Assembly (NCBI GenBank): GCA_947471745.1
Contig: CANJKZ010000418.1
Coordinates: 124,001-188,000, forward strand
Reading direction: 5' to 3'
From: Closterium sp. Naga37s-1
Taxonomy: Eukaryota; Streptophyta; Zygnematophyceae; Desmidiales; Closteriaceae
Length of the DNA stretch: 64,000 bases
Shown here: one piece after another, positions 9,370-18,283 of the stretch
How positions within the stretch are numbered: position 1 is the stretch's first letter
How the letters are laid out: each line of letters starts with the position of its first letter
Notes under the pieces: model-generated
Seen by the model: the letters and a program-made list of their open reading frames with translations, nothing else
The model's database searches: none
Told to the model about the DNA's origin: nothing
Program-made: the position numbers and the translations under genes

Positions 9370-9511
9370 CAAAATGTGGTAGAGGAGTTGATGTAATGTG
9401 GGAGGGTAGGTGGGCAGAGGGGGAGGTGATACAGTTAGGAAAGAAAGGCCTGGTCTGGAGGGAGGCGGGAGTGATATGATGATATAGTGCCTCAGAAACT
9501 GACTGGCAGGC

Positions 9512-9792
9512 ATGGCGGATGGGGAGAGGGAGGTGGAGCTGCTTCAGAGGCAGCAGGCTGCTGCTGATGCCATGGCTGCTGCTGCTGCTGCGGGGAAAGG
9601 AAAGGGGTGGTGGGGAGGTGGGAGGTGATTCAGAGAGGGAGGGGGGGGGGTGATTGGGAGGGGGAAGGGCTGGCTGGGCATGGCGGATGGGGAAAGGGAG
9701 GTGGAGCTGCTGCAGCGGCAGCAGGCTGCTGCTGACGCCATGGCTGCTGCTGCTGCGGGGAAAGGCAAGGGCTGGTGGGGAGGGGGCAGGTG
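9512..9792 (+). repeat. Two further copies of the terminal GMADLEREVELLQRQQ...GKGKGWW segment
   Basis: Near 9512-9629 and 9680-9792 the last coding part and the first bases of the 3' UTR are repeated after the stop codon. They lie downstream of the true terminator, so they are probably 3' UTR. The purine-rich DNA between them and 10077 is more of the same repeat in decayed form. Confidence 0.75.
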
Positions 9793-10079
9793 ATTGTGAG
9801 GAGGAAGGGATGGTTTGGAAAGGGGAGGTGACCCGGATGGGAAAGGGCTGGTTGGAAGGGAGGATTTGGAGAGGGGGGTGGAGGGATTGGGAGGAGGGAG
9901 GTGATTGGGAGGAAAAGGGGTAGGTGGCTGCTGATGCCTTGGCTGCTGCTGCTGCCGGCAAGGCCGAGGTGGTGGTGGGATGGTGGAAGGTGGTGAGTAT
10001 GGGGAGGTGTTTGATAGAGAGGTGTGAGTAAGGGTGCTGAAGAGGAAACGGACGAAACGGTGTGATGATTGTGCTAATA

Positions 10080-10670
10080 CCGTAATCCCCCGTATATAAG
10101 ACCCTAGGGTATTATGATAATCACCCCTAAAAAGGCTGGGGGGTATAATTATATGGTATACTTTTTAGAAGACCCGGGTCTGTTCATATTGACATTTATA
10201 AGAATGTACTTCTGGAGCTCAAAGAAGTGATTTGGAGTTGCTCCGTTTCTAGCTCCTTCCAAAAAAACTCGAATTGGTCTCCACACGGGCCGAACCCACG
10301 TCATCACAAACCCTATCTGGGAGCCTACTCCCATTGGCCACCAACACCACTTGGTGTTCACATGACAGCGCAGGGCACCGTTTGATGGCCTCGCCTCGGC
10401 CTTCACACCCCATGCACGCTTCGTGCGGGCTGCACAGTCCTGGAAAGGGCGGGATCTTCCAGACACCCCTACCGCATTCTGACATGGAATATGACCATTT
10501 TCAATTGCTTGTTTGTAAAATCCACACTTCTCTAGGATGTGGAGGGGTCTTATAATGTTAGGGGCCATTTAGGGGGTATAACTCAGATGTACTCGAATAG
10601 AGTCCCCGGGTCCGTATTATAGACCCGAGGGTCTACAACTGGGGGGGGTCCTATATACGGGGGATTACGG
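10080..10670. mobile_element. Non-autonomous TIR element (MITE-like), TA target duplication
   Basis: Terminal inverted repeats start CCGTAATCCCCCGTATAT (left) and mirror at the right end (GGGGGATTACGG), with about one mismatch over 25 bases. TA flanks both sides (10078-10079, 10671-10672). It is 591 bp with no transposase. TA duplication points to Tc1/mariner-like mobilisation. A second element with related ends lies at 62442-62745. Confidence 0.8.
10288..10345 (-). promoter_or_regulatory. Possible tRNA-type A and B boxes inside the TIR element
   Basis: On the minus strand TGGCCAATGGG (A-box-like) lies about 35-40 bases before GGGTTCGGCCC (B-box-like). The spacing suits an internal RNA polymerase III promoter, so a tRNA-derived SINE may sit in the element. 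No tRNA cloverleaf was found. Confidence 0.3.
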
Positions 10671-11009
10671 TATCCTTAAGAAGGGAAAAAACCGTAGGGT
10701 GATTGTTGGCAATGATGATTTGTGGATTCAAGAACAGGAAGCAAGTCCTGGATTGCCTATTTTGGTAAATTGGCAAAATAAGTATTTAAGTACGGTACAA
10801 GTACCACACCCATGTTTTAGGAAACGAGATACGGTACTGTAGCATTTTACAAGCTTGAAAAACCAATCACATTTGCCATGAGCTCCTACCCAAATTAGGG
10901 TTCGTTCCTGTGGAGACACTTGTGTCTCAATCCCGTTTCTTCCGAGTCGCGTCTACACATTTTTGCAATCTCGCGTCACAAAAAATGAGTGTATCACGAA
11001 ACTGTGCGA

Positions 11010-11385
11010 CCAGGCGAAATTTACAGCGGCCATTTTCAGGTGCGTGCCACTTAGTCGAGGCGCGCTATTCAGGTGCATGCCAGGTTGCGTACACTATTAT
11101 CAGGTTAAACAATGTCTCCCGTAACGTAACACAATTTTCAAGATTCCATTCAAATTGGCACTAAAGGTCTGAAATAGCTTCAATTTCGGGCTACGCAAAT
11201 CGGAATCGGAATGGTTGGCTCTCGATGCTGCATTTTCTGACGTCACAGTGCAATGATTGCTTTTCTGCCCAATTTCTGCGCAAATCTTTGCTTCGCACCA
11301 ACTCTTTTTGAACGAATTGTAATGCTAAATCGTTTGTACTATTGGCGCAGGTGGCGGACGCTTCGCGGGTCAAATCAGCAAACCC
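11010..11385. repeat. Left arm of the foldback element
   Basis: Pairs with 11603-11663 and 17461-17790 in inverted orientation, for example GGTTGGCTCTCGATG on the left against CATCGAGAGCCAACC on the right. The loop is 11386-11602. Confidence 0.8.
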
Positions 11386-11663
11386 TAGTGGGACGTGCGT
11401 TACTTGGAAAGGGTAATCCGAAACACGAGAAACATGCCCGAGTGTTAGAGGGAGTTAACCCTACCGCTATTAAGGATATATCATACGTTACATGTGTATT
11501 TAATGACACGTAATTAACGCCATGGTATACCACTTGTTTCATTATACGGTACATGTACGGCAAAACATTAATTTTGGTAGAGGAAAATTTTACAAACACT
11601 CACGAAAGGTTTGCTGATTTGCCATGCGCAGCGTCCGTCATCTGCGTAAACAGTACAACAGAT

Positions 11664-11718
11664 TGAGAAAGCTTGCTTTCTTATTTTTATCAATTGGCAT
11701 CGTTCTCATTACAACTGG
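11664..11718 (-). repeat. B2 split direct repeat
   Basis: 55 bp copy of B1. It marks the 3' terminus of the element next to the interrupted foldback arm. Confidence 0.9.
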
Positions 11719-11838
11719 CTTATTACAACATTTGCATCGAGATTGAACACAAGCTAGTGCATGCTAATATCCCTAGCTAAGATGTACCCTATCCAAGTGG
11801 CATTAGCAAGGCGTTCTACGCTGGGGTGGGTGGTGGGG

Positions 11839-12023
11839 ATGTTGAGTGAGCCGTTTGAAATAGAGAAACGTGGGTGGAGGGAAATGAGCTCCAACCCACG
11901 GTTTTTGTAGTTGGAGAAGGGCGTTTAGCGCGCTTCGACGATGCCAATTGTGCAGTACAAGCAGCTTCGCTTTCACAATACACAATTTTAAAGAACACAA
12001 TGTGTGTTTAAAAATTATAATAT
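11839..12023 (-). repeat. A2 split direct repeat
   Basis: Near-identical copy of 17276-17460, directly abutting B1 (12024). Confidence 0.9.
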
Positions 12024-12078
12024 TGAGAAAGCTTGCTTTCTTATTTTTATCAATTGGCATCGTTCTCATTACAACTGG
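12024..12078 (-). repeat. B1 split direct repeat
   Basis: 55 bp starting TGAGAAAGCTTGCTTTC, identical by eye to B2 at 11664-11718. It overlaps the end of the recombinase part. Confidence 0.9.
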
Positions 12079-13157
12079 GGTCTCTGAGACATGGGCAGCG
12101 GGGGCCTCCTATGGCGTACGAGCGCCTCTGTGTGTTGCGCCGAAGACACCGCCTGCGTCGGATCTTGCAGGTTGCGGGATGCTGTGATGAGAGGCTCGAC
12201 GTATGGCGTGACGTACATTTCCTTAGCTGTGTCGCTTCGCCATCTGCCCAGCCGTTTGAAGACTCTGTCTGGCACTCCAGTGTTGGCTGCTACTGTTGCC
12301 GCGCCTTTTCGGAAAGAGTGAGTGCCGAGCTGCAGCTCTCCCAGACCAACTTTTGCGAAAGCTTCCTTACACCAGTTCCGAATTGTAGTGTATGAAGGCG
12401 GCTTCGCTTGGCCTTTGCTGCTTGAAGCGTGCCCGAAGACACGAATCAACGGTCCCTCTGACTGAGGACCATAGCCGGCGAGTTGGATGAAGCGTCGGGT
12501 GCAGCGCACTGGGCAACAAGGGTCTGTCGTTGCTGCAATGGGTATCCATGTTCCGTGACCGGCCTGATCGGTCTTAGAGTGTGGTATGAGGATCCACATG
12601 ACCTCTTCGTCGAATTGGATGTCTTGCCATTATATGGCCACTAGGTCGGAGTATCGCAGAAATCCTGAGTACATGAGGATGGGGATCAGCCCTTTCTGAA
12701 ATTCCGCAGGGTCGTCAGACTGCAGGTAACTCCCGACCATGTCGCGGACTTGTTGGATCGATACGGGTTCCTTCAGACGAGTAGGGCGGGGGCAGTGTCG
12801 TTTTGCACAGTCGCGGACTTGGGTGGTAAACGGACCGATTGTTGGGCATTTGCTCCCAGTCATGCGATGGGCGAAGCTTACTGCCGAGCACGTCAGCTGC
12901 ACTACGGACAGGGTGGCTTTGCGTCGGATTGCGTGAACCAGGTATAGTGCGAGTGTCATGTCGGAAGCTGGAAGAAAGGAGAGATCCACTTTTGTGCAAA
13001 ATGCTCGAAACTTGGCCCAGTATGGTTCGTATGTCCGGATCGTAGAATCGGCGCGTGACTGCGCGAGCATTTTGATCAGTTGGTCGTGTAACTTTGGGAG
13101 CAAATCTGAACACAGGAGTGGACAATATGCATTAGTCAAATACCACTCGCAGTGCAA
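12069..13157 (-). CDS. Tyrosine recombinase part of the DIRS/PAT-like element (fossil)
   Basis: The upstream portion has a SAM-like core-binding fold (QSRADSTIRTYEPYWAKF). The downstream portion has the catalytic block GTHSFRKGAA...LGRWRSD...Y, the H-x-x-R, W and Y of tyrosine recombinases. In this family the enzyme integrates the circular DNA copy. It is treated as a fossil part of the element. Confidence 0.8.
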
Positions 13158-15195
13158 TGATTGGGCTATGCGGTAGTCCCGTGCCCAAGAAGGCAGTAGA
13201 ATGGGACCTTGTATCTAGGCATTGGCTTCCGTGTGTGAGAGGGATGTGCGCGTGGATGTGTGGAGCCCAAGTACATAGGGAGGGTTGCAAAAGTGGCCAC
13301 CAACTTGCGCCTGGCCAGTGCGGGACTATTAATGTGAGTGATGCATGGGTGCGTTGTGCATGGTGGAGGACGGCTGGGACCAGTTGGGGTGGGGGGAAGG
13401 CGAAGTTGTTTTCGGCTGTCCATGCGATCGAGAACGCATCAACTGCGATGGCTTCCGGGTGGGGGATCTTGGTGCAAAAGCGCGAGAGTTGGGTGTTGTG
13501 AGAGTTTGCAAAGAGGTCGATGGAATGCGGACCCCAACGACGTTCTAAGATGCGAAACCACGGCTTCTTCAACGCGTAGTCGTCGTGGTCGACCATTTTT
13601 GAAAGCTCGTCAGCATGTGAGTTGAGCTCTCGCGGGATCCATTCAATGATCAAGCGCGTGCCGAGCCCCATGCATGTTCGGATGATGCTTTTGCAAGCCA
13701 TTGTGAGGTCAGAGCTGTGAGAGCCGCCTTTGCGAAGGATGAAGAATACGCCCTGGTTGTCCACCCGCACGAGAACGTGTTTTTGCTTGATCTTGTTGGT
13801 GTACGTTTGGAGCGCCCAAAGGACGCCTTCGATCTCCCGCCGCGTGCTGGACGTTGCCTGTAGTGGCTCTGACATGGTTGCGCTCGCTTCTTCGAGGCCA
13901 CCCGGAAATGTAGTTAGAGTGGCGCCCCAACCATGAGAGCTGGCATCCACATGAATTACCGCATCGTAGCTGTTCCGGACGTGGAAAGGTGCACCGTTGA
14001 ACCGGTCGAACTCCTCAAGCCAAAAGTGTAGCTCCTCTGCTGCGGCTGGGGGGATGACCACGTTGCTTTTCCATGACGGTGCGTCGTTGATTACTTGTAA
14101 CATGGCGTGGCTGAATGCGCGAGCGGTCGCGCCAAGTGCGACCCCCATTGATGCGAGCATGCCTGTGATTCTGGCCACGTGGCGGACCGGGACTGGTCGG
14201 CATGCCTTGCTTGCGCTCAGGAGGTTTTGGATGGTTGCATGTAGTGAGGCTCGTCGGTCGGGACCGATGGAGAATCGACCGGTATCGGTTTCCAGCTCTA
14301 CACCCAAAAATCGTAGGCGTTGCGATGGTGACAGCTGTGATTTCTTCGCGTTTATCACGAGTCCTGCCTCTTTAAGGTCCAATATCACACGCTGGCAGAT
14401 CGCTTGCGCATGGTCTTTTGACTGACAGAGGAATAAGATGTCGTCCACGTAAGGGATGACTCGGATGCCTTGTTCTCGCCAGCGCCGAGCCAGTTGCTTG
14501 ATGAGCTGCGTGAAGACGAATGGAGCTGTCGCGAGGCCAAATGGCAGTGAACGAAATGCGTACGTGCGCCTCCCAAATTCGAAGCCGAGGAACTTCCAGC
14601 ATGATGGGTGGATGTCGATGTGGTGGTAACCGGATTTAAGGTCAATGGAGAACATCCAATCCCCAACGCGTGCCAGGTCCGCCACGCGGTTGAGCCCCTC
14701 GTACTTGAACTTGGGGACGATTAAGCTTGCGTTGACTTTCCGCAGATCAAGAATGAGTCTGCATTTGTCTTTTTGCTCGACCACATTGAGTGGACTTATA
14801 CACGTCAGCTCCGTTGCGGGCATCTGGACTGCTGCTCCGGTCTCTAGGAGTTCTTGGATAGCGGTACGCGTGAACGTAGCATGCGTGTTTGCCCCGACAT
14901 GGTTGCGATCGTGGAAGGGTTGTGGTGGGCCGTGGCTCCATGGTAGCCAATAACCCCTGGCGATGACGGAAAGGACGAGGCTGCAGGGACACCAGGAGCT
15001 CCACCACGCAAAGGTCGCACGAAGTCGACCGCGCATTTGTGTAATGGTTTTGTCCGTGACGGCAAATTCATACGGATCGTCGTAACATACCGCCTCGCAC
15101 TGTCGTGCTCCTGTAATTGAGGCAAATGGGGTAGGGTTGGGAGTTCCATTTGACGCATGCATGTGCGTGTGCATGTACGCGCAATCGTTGATCAA
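13132..15195 (-). CDS. RT/RNase H part of the DIRS/PAT-like element (fossil)
   Basis: The 687-residue frame contains the RT signature PYVDDILFL, the KSGYHHIDIH and LPFGLATAPFVF blocks, an RNase H-like VDASSHGWG segment and a C-terminal PHWPGASWWP stretch common in DIRS polyproteins. It overlaps slightly with the recombinase part, as in related elements. Confidence 0.9.
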   Translation of the reverse strand: MINDCAYMHTHMHASNGTPNPTPFASITGARQCEAVCYDDPYEFAVTDKTITQMRGRLRATFAWWSSWCPCSLVLSVIARGYWLPWSHGPPQPFHDRNHVGANTHATFTRTAIQELLETGAAVQMPATELTCISPLNVVEQKDKCRLILDLRKVNASLIVPKFKYEGLNRVADLARVGDWMFSIDLKSGYHHIDIHPSCWKFLGFEFGRRTYAFRSLPFGLATAPFVFTQLIKQLARRWREQGIRVIPYVDDILFLCQSKDHAQAICQRVILDLKEAGLVINAKKSQLSPSQRLRFLGVELETDTGRFSIGPDRRASLHATIQNLLSASKACRPVPVRHVARITGMLASMGVALGATARAFSHAMLQVINDAPSWKSNVVIPPAAAEELHFWLEEFDRFNGAPFHVRNSYDAVIHVDASSHGWGATLTTFPGGLEEASATMSEPLQATSSTRREIEGVLWALQTYTNKIKQKHVLVRVDNQGVFFILRKGGSHSSDLTMACKSIIRTCMGLGTRLIIEWIPRELNSHADELSKMVDHDDYALKKPWFRILERRWGPHSIDLFANSHNTQLSRFCTKIPHPEAIAVDAFSIAWTAENNFAFPPPQLVPAVLHHAQRTHASLTLIVPHWPGASWWPLLQPSLCTWAPHIHAHIPLTHGSQCLDTRSHSTAFLGTGLPHSPIIALRVVFD

Positions 15196-15368
15196 TGGTG
15201 TGAATGAGATTGCCTATCTATCGAAAGGACAACAAATATGTCGTGCGCGCGCCGACGCTTCTTCTTCTTCTTCTTCTTCTTCTTGGTTTTTTTTTTTTTT
15301 TTTTTTTTTTTTTGCTCCATGGGCACCCTGATCATGGTAGGCAAGTAGGTGTCACTCTCTGGACCCCC

Positions 15369-15400
<32 letters not shown>

Positions 15401-15578
15401 GTCTCATCTAGCACCGTGGCTAGCCCTTTTTCCGATACATCACATCGCGCTTTTTTTTTTTTTTTTTTTTTTTTGCTCGCCTTGTCATCCACTTGGTAAG
15501 ACGTGGTTGTGCATGCCTTTAGTGCATGTGGGCTGGTGCTTTGAACCATGGACATGCGTGTCCACCGTGCTTTGTCTT

Positions 15579-15656
<78 letters not shown>

Positions 15657-15968
15657 TCTCTCTCTCTCATGCTCTGCACCTCCTCTGTGTGTCTAGAGGC
15701 TCTTTGCAAAATAGTAAATCAGGAACTTTTTATTAAATCAACCAACACACATTGCAATGCTTCCTAGCATTCATCACCCCACCGGGTGGCCAAATACATG
15801 GGACCGAGGGGTTGTTGTTCCCCTTCCCTATCCTAGGCCCAAAGCCTATTACTACCCTTCACTAGGGCTGGCCTCTTGCCATCGCAAACCCCTAGGGCTG
15901 CCCACGGTTTCCGCACTCAAGAGTGCACCGTGCCTAGCGCCCAAGGCGCCTAATCCCTTGGCCCGCTC
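15196..15968. repeat. Simple-sequence block between gag-like and RT parts
   Basis: Contains T27 at 15287-15313, T27 at 15374-15400, T24 at 15451-15474 and a long (CT)n at about 15581-15668, separated by 50-100 bases of unique DNA. On the element strand these are poly(A) and (GA)n. No ORF is supported here. Confidence 0.85.
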
Positions 15969-17162
15969 CTACACCACCGGAGCGGGTCCTTGGCCGCCAT
16001 GCCCGTTCCTAGGGCAGGCACTTGCCACATGTCCCGGCTGGCCGCAGCGGAAGCACGAGCCCCGAAACCCACGACAATTGGCCGTGGGCGGGGGGGCCCG
16101 CTTGGGTAAGAACGGCATCGGCCCGTTGTTTCCGCCGCGGGTGACACGAGCGTATGCACTTGCCGCGCGGTCCATTGCAGCCATATCCGCGACCGCCTGC
16201 TTGAAGGGTCGAGAGGTCAGCAGGCTCTTCTGCTGGTACAGTTTGAAGCGTTTCGCCGTGCGGAAGTCGGAAGCGTCCTCCACTTGAAGCACCTCGAAAC
16301 GCCCCGAGATGAGGTTGAGCGCGTGTGAGATGAGTTCGAGTCCGCCCGCCGAGTCGCCTCGCTGCGCCTTGTATTCCGCGTGCAGCAGGTACGCACGCAA
16401 GTCCTCCAGCAGCTCCGCTTGCTCTCGCACGGAGTCGTTGACGAAAGTCGCCGCCGAAAAGGTGAGGTTAGAAGAAGGAAGGGGGGGGAGGTTTTCCATG
16501 CCAATAAAATTAGCAGTGTTGACTGGAGCCTCACCAGCTTCATCTTCAGAGTCGTCGGTGTCGTTGTCGACCGCCGGAGCAGGGGGAGCGGCTGTCGCTG
16601 CGTCGTTGTCATGCCGGTTCGTACGTGCTCCTCGCGTGCCTTTTTCCTTTTTCGCGTTTTCTTTTTTAGCCGACGCAGATGCAGCGGGTAGTGCAGTTTC
16701 CGCAGCTGTAACGCTGACGGGCTGCTGCTGTAGAAGGGATAGCAGCGCGTTGACCTGGTCCGGGGTCAACGCCTGCGTCAGTGCAGGGGCGGTCGTCGCG
16801 TCAGACGAGGAGACCGCAGTCCGCCTCCTCTGGCGCTGACGCGACGGTCCAGCCGCGGGTGCTGGCGTGTGCTCGGCGTCAGGTGCGTGTGCCGCGCCAG
16901 CTGCCGTCGCCACTTGCGCCGCAGGTGCCACAGGCGCCACTGGCGCCACTGGCCCCACAGGGGCCGAAGGGTGCTGCTGGGCGTCGGCACTTTTGTTGAC
17001 CTCGAGCCCGCCCAGCAGCACGTCCACTGCAGTCGGGGCGGGCGGTCCATCTTCTGCCCGGCGCTTGTTACGGCGGTCGCCCGCAAAATCGCGGGTGTTA
17101 CGGTCGGAGTCGGAAGCGGGGTTGGACGAGTTCTCGTTGTTAAGTGTCGTCGTCGGTGCCAT
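15969..17162 (-). CDS. Gag-like part of the DIRS/PAT-like element (fossil)
   Basis: The 397-residue frame has an Ala/Pro/Thr-rich N-terminal half with a basic cluster (RRNKRR) and a C-terminal CCHC knuckle CFRCGQPGHVASACP. This is the expected first ORF, read from just inside A1. Confidence 0.8.
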   Translation of the reverse strand: MAPTTTLNNENSSNPASDSDRNTRDFAGDRRNKRRAEDGPPAPTAVDVLLGGLEVNKSADAQQHPSAPVGPVAPVAPVAPAAQVATAAGAAHAPDAEHTPAPAAGPSRQRQRRRTAVSSSDATTAPALTQALTPDQVNALLSLLQQQPVSVTAAETALPAASASAKKENAKKEKGTRGARTNRHDNDAATAAPPAPAVDNDTDDSEDEAGEAPVNTANFIGMENLPPLPSSNLTFSAATFVNDSVREQAELLEDLRAYLLHAEYKAQRGDSAGGLELISHALNLISGRFEVLQVEDASDFRTAKRFKLYQQKSLLTSRPFKQAVADMAAMDRAASAYARVTRGGNNGPMPFLPKRAPPPTANCRGFRGSCFRCGQPGHVASACPRNGHGGQGPAPVV

Positions 17163-17275
17163 CGTTGATCGATTGAAGTTAAAAATGTCGCTAAGTAAAG
17201 TCGAGGGTGACTCGCCTCTAGGAAGCGATTTTGTTCTAGCCAGCTTGGAAGGAGAGAAAGACTACGTGAGCGGAA

Positions 17276-17460
17276 ATGTTGAGTGAGCCGTTTGAAATAG
17301 AGAAACGTGGGTGGAGGGAAATGAGCTCCAACCCACGGTTTTTGTAGTTGGAGAAGGGCGTTTAGCGCGCTTCGACGATGCCAATTGTGCAGTACAAGCA
17401 GCTTCGCTTTCACAATACACAATTTTAAAAAACACAATGTGTGTTTAAAAATTATAATAT
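17276..17460 (-). repeat. A1 split direct repeat of the DIRS/PAT-like element
   Basis: 185 bp, nearly identical to 11839-12023. It forms the 5' end of the element on the minus strand, starting ATATTATAATTTTTAAAC. Confidence 0.9.
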
Positions 17461-17790
17461 CTAGCATTACTGTAGATTCGTTCAAGAAGTGTTGGTGCGA
17501 AGCAGAAATTCGCGTAGAAATTGGGCAGAAATGCAATCATTGCACTGAGTGACGTCAGAAAATGCTTCATCGAGAGCCAACCATTCCGATTCCAATTTGC
17601 GTAGCCCGAAATTGGATCTATTTCAGACCTTTAGTGCCAATTTGAATCGAATCTTGAAAAGTGTTCGAAGTTACGAGAGACATTGTTCAACCTGATAATA
17701 GTGTACGCAACCTGGCATGCACCTGAATAGCGCGCCTCGGCTAAGTGGCATGCACCTGAAAATGGCCGAATTTACAGCTGTGCTCATTTG
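17461..17790. repeat. Right arm of the foldback element (outer part)
   Basis: Inverted match to about 11010-11330. Its inner continuation sits at 11603-11663, on the other side of the DIRS/PAT-like insertion. This is what shows that the insertion happened inside the arm. Confidence 0.8.
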
Positions 17791-17919
17791 ATTGGATTTC
17801 AAACTCGACTGAACACCTGTTTCTTCAACTGTCTGGTTTGGGTGGGGTTTTGACGAGCGGAACTTTTTCCCGCGCGAGATTTTTACTGTGGAATGTCCAG
17901 GTGCATTGACATTTCGAAC

Positions 17920-18061
17920 TGTTAGAATCACTAGTAGCTAGGTGAGGAATGATGATTAGGTGAGGGAGAGGGGGTGCAAGAGTGTCGAGAGAGTTGGGTT
18001 GTACCCTCTAAGGTGTGACCCTACACAACCTAGAGTAAGAACATAACAATATGTTTTGACA
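17920..18061 (-). repeat. LTR (3') of copia 1
   Basis: TGTTAGAATCACTAGTAGC to TATGTTTTGACA on the plus strand. A purine tract (ATGGGGGTG on the minus strand) abuts it. Confidence 0.9.
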
Positions 18062-18283
18062 CACCCCCATAGGTGAAGTAGGGGATAGCCAAACCTAACA
18101 GTGGTCACAAGACCAGTCAAGCAACAGAACAAGCAAGGCAAAGCCCAGGGTGGATCTCAAGGACACCACACAATCTGAGCACAAGCAGGCGGCCACAAGG
18201 CCAGTTCACATGCAGATTTATAATAGCAAGGCAGTAAACATGAAGGTATAAAGATATATATAGCAGTGTATAACAAGAGCAAG

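Larger units (their letters stand above)
11664..17460 (-). mobile_element. DIRS/PAT-like tyrosine-recombinase retroelement (fossil)
   Basis: Minus-strand element with gag-like, RT/RNase H and tyrosine recombinase parts and split direct repeats: A1 17276-17460, then the coding region, then B1 12024-12078, A2 11839-12023 and B2 11664-11718. This layout is diagnostic of the PAT/Ngaro type. Green algae carry related TOC3-like elements. There is no target duplication, as expected for recombinase-mediated insertion. The A copies and the B copies are nearly identical, so it is fairly young. It looks nearly whole, with about one break in the coding part. Confidence 0.85.
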
